The notes: generated by a model from the sequence alone, not told the origin. Positions 1 to 4,708 are shown, numbered from the stretch's first letter. The stretch is 6,294 nucleotides of DNA from JBDREW01 sp043819385 (GCA_043819385.1 JBDREW010000058.1:1-6294); one strand, 5' to 3'. Made by a program: numbers and translations.

Positions 1-98
1 TATACATGAAATATTACAATAAAAAAAGACGCCAATGGAAATTAAAAAAGATGACACCTGTACAATACAGAAATCATCTTTTGTCTCGGAATACATAG
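1..98 (+). CDS. IS3-family transposase (OrfB), C-terminal end only
   Basis: This is the last 31 codons of an ORF that begins before the window; the frame starts at base 3 and stops at TAG 96-98. The translation contains YYNKKRRQWKLKKMTPVQYR followed by NHLLSRNT. This is the characteristic tail of IS3-family (IS150-like) DDE transposases, where the integrase core ends in a 'YYN.KR....L...TPVEYR' segment. The DDE catalytic residues would lie upstream and cannot be seen. The enzyme would cut and join the ends of its own element. The tail looks intact up to a normal stop, and a matching terminal repeat follows, so this may be a complete element cut off by the window edge. Whether the transposase is active cannot be judged. 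Confidence 0.85.
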   Translation, partial: YMKYYNKKRRQWKLKKMTPVQYRNHLLSRNT

Positions 99-108
99 CT
101 GTTTTTTA

Positions 109-137
109 AAAGTGTCTACTAATTGGGTCCCACATCA
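109..137 (-). repeat. Putative right terminal inverted repeat of the IS3-family element
   Basis: Read inward on the minus strand the end begins TGATGTG and continues GGACCCAATTAGTAGACA. IS3-family ends typically start with TG(A/T), have an ACCC/CCCC block about 8-13 bases in and then a GGACA/AGACA block, and this fits. The partner left repeat is not in the window, so the assignment rests on pattern and on position 11-39 bp after the transposase stop. Confidence 0.6.
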
Positions 138-163
138 ATAGGCGATTTTTTTATTTAAAATAC

Positions 164-192
164 TTGATAATCTTTATTATATAAGATAAACT
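164..192 (+). promoter_or_regulatory. Putative sigma70-type promoter of pyrB
   Basis: The -35 is TTGATA (164-169, 5/6 match), followed by a 17-bp spacer and a -10 TAAACT (187-192, 4/6). The start would be near 199, giving a leader of about 35 nt. It lies outside the IS end at 137, so the promoter seems native and not supplied by the element. The -10 is weak, and other TAT-rich hexamers lie nearby. Confidence 0.45.
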
Positions 193-203
193 AAAAAGCA
201 GGA

Positions 204-227
204 TTTTTGTTCTTTAACAAAAAGGAG
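204..227 (+). promoter_or_regulatory. pyrB ribosome binding site with an abutting hairpin
   Basis: AAAGGAG (221-227) lies 7 nt before the GTG start and is the clearest Shine-Dalgarno in the window; it fixes the start at 235. An 8-bp inverted repeat, TTTTTGTT (204-211) and AACAAAAA (216-223) with loop CTTT, runs into the first As of the SD. It could modulate ribosome access, but it is almost all A-U and may be fortuitous. Confidence 0.5.
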
Positions 228-234
228 TAGTATT

Positions 235-1194
235 GTGGACAAAAAATTTGATGGATGGCCACATGTTATTGAGTCTCAACAATTTAGCAGAGAATGGTTG
301 GAGCAATATTTTTTTCCTTTTTCAAGAAGAATGGAAAATATTTTTAAGCATGGAGGATCTGAAATACTTCGAAAAAAACGAATGATTAGCTTTTTTTATG
401 AGAGAAGCACTCGAACAAGATTATCCTTTCAAATGGCGATGTCTATTTTAGGAGGTGAAGTACCTTTTACTACAGAGGATGCAAGAAAATTTTCTTCTGT
501 ATCAAAAGGAGAATCTTTTGTTCATACGATAAGAATGTTAAATATTTATTGTCCAGATGTTATTGTTTTAAGATGCGACAACGAGGGAGGAGCAAAAATA
601 GCATCAGAAATTTCTAATGTGCCGATTATAAATGCTGGAGATGGACAAGGTCAACATCCAACTCAAGCATTATTAGATATTTTTACTATTCAAAAAAGAT
701 TTGGAAGAATTGATGGATTGTCAATTGCAATGGTAGGTGATTTAATCTATGGAAGAACAGTTCGATCTCTTTCTTATCTTTTAGGAAAATTTTCTAATAT
801 AAGGATTTATTTTATTTCTCCAAAACAAGCAAGAATAAAGAAAGATATTAAAGATTATTTGGATAGACATAATATTTGGTTTCAAGAAGGCGATGATCTT
901 AGAAAAGTTGCTCCAATAATTGATGTTTGTTATCAAACGAGAACTCAGAAAGAAAGAGGGGGCGTTATTAATAGAAATGATGAGAAGCAAGGATTTTTTA
1001 TTATTGATAACGATGTAGCTGATTCAATGCAAGAAGGTGCTATTATTATGCATCCATTACCTATTGATGAAAAAGACCAAGAAATTAGACCAGAAGTAGA
1101 AAATAACCCAAGAGCAGTTTATCTTACTGATCAAGTTAAAAGTGGATTATTTACAAGGATGGCAATACTATCGATGCTTCTTGCTGATGCTTAA
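235..1194 (+). CDS. pyrB: Aspartate carbamoyltransferase, catalytic subunit
   Basis: This enzyme condenses carbamoyl phosphate with L-aspartate to N-carbamoyl-aspartate, the committed step of de novo pyrimidine synthesis, in the cytoplasm. The 319-residue length is normal for a catalytic chain. Visible signatures are the carbamoyl-phosphate loop STRTR (58-62), the lysine of SKGES (K91), R113, GQGQHPTQ (137-144, with the His and Gln that bind substrate), GDLIYGRTVRS (R174), the aspartate-loop TRTQKER (235-241) and HPLP (273-276). HPLP distinguishes it from ornithine carbamoyltransferase, which has HCLP. The HPLP motif is followed by Ile where HPLPR is usual, a mild oddity. The start is GTG, supported by AAAGGAG 7 nt upstream. 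No regulatory subunit (pyrI) or other pyr gene is in the window, so it appears to stand alone between an IS end and a terminator. Confidence 0.95.
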   Translation: MDKKFDGWPHVIESQQFSREWLEQYFFPFSRRMENIFKHGGSEILRKKRMISFFYERSTRTRLSFQMAMSILGGEVPFTTEDARKFSSVSKGESFVHTIRMLNIYCPDVIVLRCDNEGGAKIASEISNVPIINAGDGQGQHPTQALLDIFTIQKRFGRIDGLSIAMVGDLIYGRTVRSLSYLLGKFSNIRIYFISPKQARIKKDIKDYLDRHNIWFQEGDDLRKVAPIIDVCYQTRTQKERGGVINRNDEKQGFFIIDNDVADSMQEGAIIMHPLPIDEKDQEIRPEVENNPRAVYLTDQVKSGLFTRMAILSMLLADA

Positions 1195-1206
1195 TTTAAA
1201 AAATAA

Positions 1207-1236
1207 AGCGGAGAATTATTCTCCGCTATTTAATTT
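1207..1236 (+). terminator. Hairpin terminator after pyrB
   Basis: A perfect 9-bp stem, AGCGGAGAA (1207-1215) with TTCTCCGCT (1219-1227), has a TTA loop and is followed by the interrupted T-tract ATTTAATTT. The minus-strand flank is also T-rich, so it may act in both directions. It begins 12 nt after the pyrB stop. Confidence 0.75.
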
Positions 1237-1240
1237 ATGA

Positions 1241-1246
1241 TATAAT
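1241..1246 (+). promoter_or_regulatory. -10 element of the 59-codon gene (putative leaderless promoter)
   Basis: A perfect TATAAT ends 8 nt before the ATG at 1255, so transcription would begin within a few bases of the start codon, leaving no room for an SD. No good -35 is visible: the best-placed hexamer, TTCTCC at 1219-1224 with a 16-bp spacer, matches 3/6 and lies in the pyrB terminator. Confidence 0.5.
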
Positions 1247-1254
1247 ATAATAAT

Positions 1255-1434
1255 ATGATATTAGATTTTTTTAATAGACGAATTTCAACAGAAGTAGGTG
1301 TTGCTGTTTTATTTTTATGTTTTATTTTGGCTGGATGGATAATGATTAAAGAATATAAAGAATATGAAGAATTTATGAAATTAAGATTTGATTCATTAGA
1401 AATTGATAGAGTTTTAGAAAATAAGAAAAACTAA
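1255..1434 (+). CDS. Small single-pass membrane protein (59 aa), unrecognised
   Basis: The ORF has 59 codons with ATG start and TAA stop. The protein begins MILDFFNRRISTEVG, has one hydrophobic helix at about residues 14-30 (VGVAVLFLCFILAGWIM), and then a charged tail of about 29 residues, IKEYKEYEEFMKLRFDSLEI onward, that looks helical or coiled-coil-like. A short N-terminus containing RR followed by a membrane helix suggests an N-in, C-out orientation by the positive-inside rule, but the evidence is thin. Support for it being real is a perfect TATAAT 8 nt upstream, a strong terminator directly after the stop, and consistent codon use. I do not recognise a family. The topology resembles small divisome or secretion accessory proteins, but no function should be assigned. 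Confidence 0.7.
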   Translation: MILDFFNRRISTEVGVAVLFLCFILAGWIMIKEYKEYEEFMKLRFDSLEIDRVLENKKN

Positions 1435-1466
1435 AAAAGCAAGGTTTTAAATCTTGCTTTTTAGTT
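1434..1466 (+). terminator. Bidirectional intrinsic terminator
   Basis: AAAAAGCAAG (1434-1443) pairs with CTTGCTTTTT (1453-1462) around a 9-nt loop. The T-run on the plus strand ends the 59-codon gene. The A-run on the 5' side gives a U-tract on the minus strand, so it can also end the convergent htrA transcript. Confidence 0.8.
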
Positions 1467-1486
1467 ATTTTTATATCTTTTGTAAT

Positions 1487-1508
1487 ACCTCATCGCTTGC
1501 GATGGGGT
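1487..1508. terminator. Strong GC-rich hairpin just after the htrA stop
   Basis: ACCTCATCGC (1487-1496) pairs with GCGATGGGGT (1499-1508), with one T-G pair and a minimal loop. It is by far the most GC-rich hairpin nearby. On the plus strand it is followed by a T-rich tract (TTCTTTATTTTTTTT), the form of an intrinsic terminator. On the minus strand it sits 3 nt beyond the htrA stop but lacks a U-tract, so there it may act as a 3'-end stabiliser, with termination at 1434-1462. Confidence 0.65.
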
Positions 1509-1511
1509 TCT

Positions 1512-2540
1512 TTATTTTTTTTCTTCAAGTTTAACTTTCAAAGTTAATTTTTTGCCTCCTCTTAAAACTTTTAATTCAACTTCTTGCCCAATTTTACATT
1601 TTTGAAGTATTTGAGAAAGAGTATTTTTAGGGTCTATTTTCATTTTTTCAGCTTCTGTAATAATATCAAATTCTTTTAATCCAGCTCTTTCAGCTGCTGA
1701 ACCTTTAACTATTGGTGATTCCCCTAAATTTTCTCTTACTATCAAAACACCATAGTCTATTGGTAGTTTATTTTGTTTTGCCATTTCTTTTGTAATAAGA
1801 ATATATCTTATTCCTAAAAATGGAAATTTAATTTTTCCGTATTTTTTAACTTCTTCTAAATCTTTTTTAGCAATATTGATTGGAATGGCAAAGCCGATAT
1901 TTTGAGCTCCCATTACCATTGCAGTGTTAATTCCAATAACTTTACTTTCCATATTTACTAATGGTCCTCCTGAATTTCCAGGATTAATTGCGGCATCGGT
2001 TTGAATAAGGCCTCTTAATCTTTCTGATTGATGAGTTATACTATTAGTTGCTTGTATAAATCTTGATAAACCCGAAATAATTCCTGAACTTACAGTGTCG
2101 TGAAATTCTCCAAGTGCGTTTCCAACAGCAACTATTTCTTGTCCTAATTCAATTTTTTCTGAATCATCTAAATCTAAATAAGGAAGATTATCAGATTTTA
2201 TTTTTAAAATAGCGATATCATTAATAGGGTCGCGAGCAAGAATTTTAGCTGGATATTTTTTATTTGGTTCAGCTACAATAGTATATTCTGCTTTTGGATC
2301 TTGAACTACATGACAGGATGTTAAAATATATCCGTCAGGAGAAACAATAAAACCAGAACCACCTCCTATTTTTGTCATTTCCCCTTTTCCTTTTTTAATT
2401 TTAGGCAAAATAAGTTCTCTTCCTTGGAATGGAAACAAATAAAAACCTTCTACTTTAGGAAGATCTTTTGAAACAATGATTGTTATTACTGCTGGACAAA
2501 CTTTTTTAGCAATATCTACAATCGGAGAAATATTTTTCAT
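1512..2540 (-). CDS. HtrA/DegP-type trypsin-like serine protease with one PDZ domain
   Basis: This is a protein-quality-control endopeptidase of the S1C family. Numbered from the ATG at 2540 (342 aa), the catalytic triad is His77 (LTSCHVVQ), Asp108 (DPINDIAILKI) and Ser190 (AAINPGNSGGPL). The protease domain spans about 10-235 and one PDZ domain about 240-338 (GSAAERAGLKEFDIIT is the recognisable part). The His motif has SC where TN or TA is usual. Unlike most HtrA proteins there is no signal peptide or membrane helix ahead of the protease domain from this start. The frame stays open to a GTG at 2630, adding 30 residues that also lack a clear export signal. Neither start has an SD; I prefer the ATG because the family-like sequence (SPIVDIAKKVCPAVITIIV) begins there. 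It is convergent with the 59-codon gene and divergent from tRNA-Arg. Confidence 0.9.
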   Translation of the reverse strand: MKNISPIVDIAKKVCPAVITIIVSKDLPKVEGFYLFPFQGRELILPKIKKGKGEMTKIGGGSGFIVSPDGYILTSCHVVQDPKAEYTIVAEPNKKYPAKILARDPINDIAILKIKSDNLPYLDLDDSEKIELGQEIVAVGNALGEFHDTVSSGIISGLSRFIQATNSITHQSERLRGLIQTDAAINPGNSGGPLVNMESKVIGINTAMVMGAQNIGFAIPINIAKKDLEEVKKYGKIKFPFLGIRYILITKEMAKQNKLPIDYGVLIVRENLGESPIVKGSAAERAGLKEFDIITEAEKMKIDPKNTLSQILQKCKIGQEVELKVLRGGKKLTLKVKLEEKK

Positions 2541-2617
2541 AAATTTAAGATTATAATTACAAACGAGGGAAAGAAAAGAGAATTTATTCTCATTTCTTAA
2601 CTGAGTGCTGTAATTAT

Positions 2618-2630
2618 GTGGCAAAGCCAC
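2618..2630 (-). other. Small hairpin in the htrA 5' leader
   Basis: GTGGC and GCCAC form a 5-bp GC-rich stem with a 3-nt loop, about 15 nt from the predicted htrA transcription start. The alternative GTG start codon lies in its first arm. It could stabilise the mRNA 5' end or occlude that GTG. If transcription begins near 2645, the ATG at 2540 has a leader of about 105 nt. Confidence 0.35.
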
Positions 2631-2651
2631 AATATGTATTATTATGTTTTA

Positions 2652-2679
2652 ATTTTACCATAAAACCCCTTGCTATCAA
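2652..2679 (-). promoter_or_regulatory. Sigma70-type promoter of htrA
   Basis: On the minus strand the -35 is TTGATA (2679-2674, 5/6), then a 16-bp spacer, then the -10 TAAAAT (2657-2652, 5/6), preceded by GG. The start would be near 2645. The -35 overlaps the proposed -35 of the divergent tRNA promoter (2670-2675), so the two promoters may compete. Confidence 0.6.
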
Positions 2680-2698
2680 GTGCAAAACTTGGTATTTT
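2670..2698 (+). promoter_or_regulatory. Putative tRNA-Arg promoter
   Basis: TTGCTA (2670-2675, 4/6) and TATTTT (2693-2698, 4/6) are 17 bp apart, giving a start near 2705, just before the tRNA. A better -10 (TATAAT, 2699-2704) exists but would start transcription inside the tRNA. An imperfect inverted repeat (CAAGT, 5-nt gap, ACTTG, 2677-2691) lies within the spacer. Confidence 0.4.
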
Positions 2699-2707
2699 TA
2701 TAATTAA

Positions 2708-2780
2708 GCCCCTGTAGTTCAACTGGACAGAACAAGAACCTCCTAAGTTCTAAATATAGGTTCAAGTCCTATCAGGGGCA
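2708..2780 (+). tRNA. tRNA-Arg (anticodon CCT)
   Basis: A complete 73-nt cloverleaf can be folded by hand. The acceptor GCCCCTG (2708-2714) pairs with CAGGGGC (2773-2779). The D-arm is GTTC/GAAC with GG in the loop. The anticodon stem AGAAC/GTTCT encloses loop CTCCTAA, giving anticodon CCT, which reads AGG. There is a 4-nt variable region, and the T-arm ATAGG/CCTAT has loop TTCAAGT. The discriminator is A2780 and CCA is not encoded, so it must be added enzymatically. No terminator separates it from the structured RNA whose promoter begins 15 nt later. Confidence 0.95.
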
Positions 2781-2794
2781 TATTGATTAAGTTC

Positions 2795-2825
2795 TTGACA
2801 ATTATTTTTGTTATATTAATATAAA
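2795..2825 (+). promoter_or_regulatory. Promoter of the structured RNA
   Basis: The -35 is a perfect TTGACA (2795-2800). Candidate -10s are TAATAT (2817-2822, spacer 16, 4/6) and TATAAA (2820-2825, spacer 19, 5/6). Either places the start at about 2829-2833, exactly where the closing helix of the RNA begins. Confidence 0.65.
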
Positions 2826-2828
2826 AGT

Positions 2829-2990
2829 TAAGGGGTGAGGGATAAATATTCCCAACAGGACAAAAAAATTTAACAAAGGAGGATTTAGGATATCCCTGGA
2901 AACGTCCTTTTCCAGCTTTAAAGACTTAACCAAGTTTGTTAAATTTTTCCCCTTTAATTAAAAACTCTGTTAAAACAGAGTTTTTAATTT
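2829..2990 (+). ncRNA. Structured small RNA or leader RNA of unknown family, with its own promoter and terminator
   Basis: No coding frame explains this stretch, and it folds by hand into a compact multi-helix RNA. The closing helix pairs GGGG (2832-2835) with CCCC (2949-2952) and continues as 14 pairs between 2864-2877 and 2935-2948. The 5' strand is interrupted by an insert holding a GGGA/TCCC hairpin (2839-2853). Inside the helix are GGAT/ATCC (2881-2895), directly abutting CTGGAAA/TTTCCAG (2896-2915), and ACTT/AAGT (2924-2935). The CTGGAAA hairpin loop (CGTCCT) is complementary over five bases to AGGAC at 2857-2861, a possible pseudoknot. An intrinsic terminator follows. I see no SRP, 6S, tmRNA or RNase P signatures. 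It may be a free small RNA or a cis-acting leader for the EF-like/permease operon that starts at 3051. Confidence 0.65.
2960..2990 (+). terminator. Intrinsic terminator of the structured RNA
   Basis: AAAAACTCTGT (2960-2970) pairs perfectly with ACAGAGTTTTT (2975-2985) around loop TAAA, with a U-tract and further T-rich sequence. It begins 3 nt after the closing helix of the RNA. No strong competing antiterminator pairing was found by eye. Confidence 0.85.
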
Positions 2991-3003
2991 TATGGATTTT
3001 TGT

Positions 3004-3009
3004 TATAAT
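3004..3009 (+). promoter_or_regulatory. Possible -10 element for the EF-like/permease operon
   Basis: A perfect TATAAT lies just after the upstream terminator and 41 nt before the ATG at 3051; the -35 is unclear. A second candidate, TAAAAT (3036-3041), is 9 nt from the ATG and would make the message leaderless. No SD precedes the ATG. Confidence 0.4.
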
Positions 3010-3050
3010 ATATATTAAAGGTCGTATAGTTTATATAAAATTATTTTATC

Positions 3051-3350
3051 ATGCCTATAAAAAAATCTAAACCAGCTTCAAAAAAAATAAAGAAAGAAAA
3101 GAAAGAAAAATTAATTGGAAAAATAACTCATTATTACTCAAAAATTAAAGTAGCTGTTATTAAGTTATCAGATTCTCTTTCCGTAGGAGACACTATTCAT
3201 ATTATTGGAGGAGAAGATACCGATTTTAAACAACCGATTAAATCAATGGAAAACGAACATAAAAAAATAAAAAAAGGTAAAAAAGGAAATTTTGTTGGAT
3301 TAAAGGTTAAAAATAAAGTTAGAGAAGATTATAAAGTTTACAAAGTTTAA
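3051..3350 (+). CDS. Small basic EF-Tu domain 2-like protein
   Basis: The protein has 99 residues. Positions 1-20 are a lysine-rich tail (KKSKPASKKIKKEKKEK). Residues 21-99 form one beta-barrel domain resembling domain 2 of translational GTPases: IGKITHYYSKIKVAVIKLSD, then LSVGDTIHI, DFKQPIKSMENEH, KKGNFVGLKVKNKV and a final VYKV. There is no GTPase domain (no G1-G5 motifs), so it is not an elongation factor. Such standalone proteins are commonly annotated 'translation elongation factor-like' and are, to my knowledge, frequent in Patescibacteria. The domain fold and basic tail suggest RNA or ribosome binding, but that is inference. The permease gene follows after 15 nt, implying co-transcription. 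Confidence 0.8.
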   Translation: MPIKKSKPASKKIKKEKKEKLIGKITHYYSKIKVAVIKLSDSLSVGDTIHIIGGEDTDFKQPIKSMENEHKKIKKGKKGNFVGLKVKNKVREDYKVYKV

Positions 3351-3365
3351 TATTTTTTTGAAAAG

Positions 3366-4520
3366 ATGGTTTTTGTTAAGGCCCTCTCTATTTTTCTTGG
3401 AACAGTAATAGGGGTAGGAATTTTTGGTTTACCTTATGTTGCTTCAAAGGCAGGATTTTTTGTTTTGATTTTTTATTTTTTGATTATGTCTTTAATCGCT
3501 ATTTCTATACATTTTTTATATGGAGAAATAACATTAGCTACTGAAAAAGTTCATCGTTTACCTGGTTATGCTGAAGAATATCTTGGAGCTAAATGGAAAA
3601 AGATTACTTTTTTTGCAATGTTAGTTGGTTTGATGGGTGCTTTGCTTGCTTATTTGATTGTTGGAGGAGAATTTTTATTTTTATCTTTAAGTCCTTATTT
3701 CGGAGGAAATTTAATTTTTTATACTCTTTTATTTTTTTCATTAGGTGCTGTTCTTATTTTTAAAGGAATAAAAAGCATATCTTTTGTAGAGTTATTTTTA
3801 CTTATTATTTTGTTTATTATTCTTGGAATATTTTTTATAAAAACTTTTCCTGTCATTGATATAAATAATTTAAAAACTTTTGATTTTAAATTTTTAGCTT
3901 TTCCTTATGGAGTTGTTTTGTTTTCTCTTTGGGGATCTTCTGTTGTACCTGAAATTAAAGAAATGTTTTCAAATAATTATTTATCAAAAAAATCTAAAAA
4001 TAAAGATATTATTAAATTAAAGATGAGAAAAGTAATATTTTTTGGAATTAGTATTTCTACAATTATTTATATTTTTTTTGTTTTTATGATTCTTGGTGTG
4101 TCTGGATTTGATACTTCTAAAGAAGCTATATCAGGATTAGATTTAGCATTAGGTCAAAATATTATAAAATTAGGATTTATATTCGGTATAATTACTTGTT
4201 TTACTTCTTTTCTTACTATTGCTTTAACTTTAAAAAAAATGTTTTGGTATGATTTTGGATTTTCTAAAAATTTATCATGGGCGATAACTTGTTTTGTACC
4301 ATTAATTTTATTTTTTTTGGGAATGAGAGAGTTTATTGAGATAATTGGTTTTACAGGGGCTGTGGCATTAGGTGTTGAAGGTATAGCTATTGTTTTTATT
4401 TATAAAGAACTTTTAAAAAGAAAATTTTTAAGAAAAATAAATCCTGTTTTATATTTTTTAGTTGGTGTTTTTGTTTTAGGAATTATTTCAGAGACATTTT
4501 TCTTTTTATTTAGCAAGTAA
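3366..4520 (+). CDS. Amino-acid permease, 11 TM (aromatic/HAAAP-like, APC fold)
   Basis: This 384-residue polytopic membrane protein opens with the first-helix signature GTVIGVGIFGLPYVASKAG (12-30), the substrate and cation site typical of APC-superfamily transporters, especially the tryptophan/tyrosine permease and SdaC-like families. I count about 11 hydrophobic segments, near 5-22, 30-52, 80-106, 116-133, 138-158, 175-192, 222-246, 267-290, 303-319, 326-346 and 361-382. A conserved-looking helix-6 region, FPYGVVLFSLWGSSVVPEI, lies at 179-197. A lysine-rich cytoplasmic loop lies at 204-222. The likely role is proton- or sodium-driven uptake of an amino acid, which suits an auxotrophic, host-dependent cell. 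The substrate cannot be read from sequence. The start is preceded by a weak GAAAAG. No terminator hairpin is evident directly after the stop. Confidence 0.85.
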   Translation: MVFVKALSIFLGTVIGVGIFGLPYVASKAGFFVLIFYFLIMSLIAISIHFLYGEITLATEKVHRLPGYAEEYLGAKWKKITFFAMLVGLMGALLAYLIVGGEFLFLSLSPYFGGNLIFYTLLFFSLGAVLIFKGIKSISFVELFLLIILFIILGIFFIKTFPVIDINNLKTFDFKFLAFPYGVVLFSLWGSSVVPEIKEMFSNNYLSKKSKNKDIIKLKMRKVIFFGISISTIIYIFFVFMILGVSGFDTSKEAISGLDLALGQNIIKLGFIFGIITCFTSFLTIALTLKKMFWYDFGFSKNLSWAITCFVPLILFFLGMREFIEIIGFTGAVALGVEGIAIVFIYKELLKRKFLRKINPVLYFLVGVFVLGIISETFFFLFSK

Positions 4521-4537
4521 TTATCATTATTATCATA

Positions 4538-4566
4538 TTGAAGTAAAGGCAATATTATAGTATTAT
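4538..4566 (+). promoter_or_regulatory. Putative leaderless promoter of the 29-codon ORF
   Basis: TTGAAG (4538-4543, 4/6) and TATTAT (4561-4566, 5/6) are exactly 17 bp apart, and the -10 ends 8 nt before the ATG at 4575. The spacing is the same as at 1241-1255. Confidence 0.4.
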
Positions 4567-4574
4567 TTAAGAAT

Positions 4575-4664
4575 ATGAACAAACTATTAGATTTTTTTAC
4601 TATTATTATTTTTGTTTCTGTTATATTTTGGTACCTAACAAATTTTTCAGGTCCTATTTTTTGA
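4575..4664 (+). CDS. Putative 29-aa single-helix membrane micropeptide
   Basis: The ORF has 29 codons, from ATG to TGA: MNKLLDFFTIIIFVSVIF followed by WYLTNFSGPIF. About 16 hydrophobic residues (7-22) make one membrane helix, with a lysine near the N-terminus and an aromatic belt (FWY) at the far end, which is the layout of a genuine small membrane protein. A promoter-like TTGAAG-17-TATTAT sits immediately upstream. In DNA this T-rich a hydrophobic short ORF can arise by chance, and no family is recognised, so confidence is moderate. Its opening LLDFF resembles the start of the 59-codon protein at 1255 (ILDFF), which may be coincidence. Confidence 0.45.
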   Translation: MNKLLDFFTIIIFVSVIFWYLTNFSGPIF

Positions 4665-4672
4665 TTATAGCG

Positions 4673-4708
4673 ATACTAATATACTAATGACATACTAATA
4701 ATACTAAT
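4673..4708 (+). repeat. Four direct ATACTAAT repeats upstream of the winged-helix gene (putative operator)
   Basis: Identical 8-mers ATACTAAT start at 4673, 4681, 4692 and 4701. The array ends 20 nt before the ATG at 4729 and covers the position where a -35 would lie for the GATAAT -10 at 4715. That arrangement is typical of a regulator-binding array, with autoregulation by the downstream wHTH protein an obvious possibility. No binding is demonstrated. Confidence 0.55.

Larger units (their letters stand above)
1..137 (+). mobile_element. Right end of an IS3-family insertion sequence
   Basis: The region combines the transposase C-terminus (to 98), a 10-40 nt spacer and a terminal-repeat-like sequence ending in CA at about 137. 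The left end and any target-site duplication lie outside the window. The exact terminal base is uncertain by a few nucleotides; ends at 134 or 137 both give a terminal CA. Confidence 0.7.

Noticed and set aside
45..82. Hairpin (AAAAGATGA with TCATCTTTT, inner CTGT/ACAG) that looks like a terminator or small RNA
   Set aside because: It lies wholly inside the transposase C-terminal codons, has only four Ts after it and is followed by more coding sequence, so the coding explanation is sufficient.
781..990. Minus-strand open frame within pyrB
   Set aside because: It is antisense to a clearly conserved enzyme and shows no recognisable protein.
235..1194. Ornithine carbamoyltransferase
   Set aside because: The C-terminal motif is HPLP and not HCLP, and the TRTQKER aspartate-loop sequence matches aspartate carbamoyltransferases.
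2541..2630. Extending HtrA to the upstream GTG as the preferred start
   Set aside because: The extra 30 residues have no signal peptide, TM helix or family resemblance; the GTG is in a hairpin and lacks an SD. It is kept as an alternative only.
2829..2957. Resemblance of GGGG..AGGG..TTCCC..AAC.GG to the start of an FMN riboswitch
   Set aside because: The invariant ACCGGCGGT and GCCGACGGT-type segments are missing, and no riboflavin gene is nearby.
2829..2990. SRP RNA, 6S RNA, tmRNA or RNase P RNA
   Set aside because: The SRP tetraloop and asymmetric-loop sequence, the tRNA-like ends and tag ORF of tmRNA, and the conserved P4 core of RNase P are all absent; the insert-bearing multi-hairpin fold does not match the 6S rod. 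Covariance models could overturn this.
4400..4582. Minus-strand open frame over the end of the permease
   Set aside because: It is a shadow of the TM-coding, T-rich strand and has no promoter or terminator logic.
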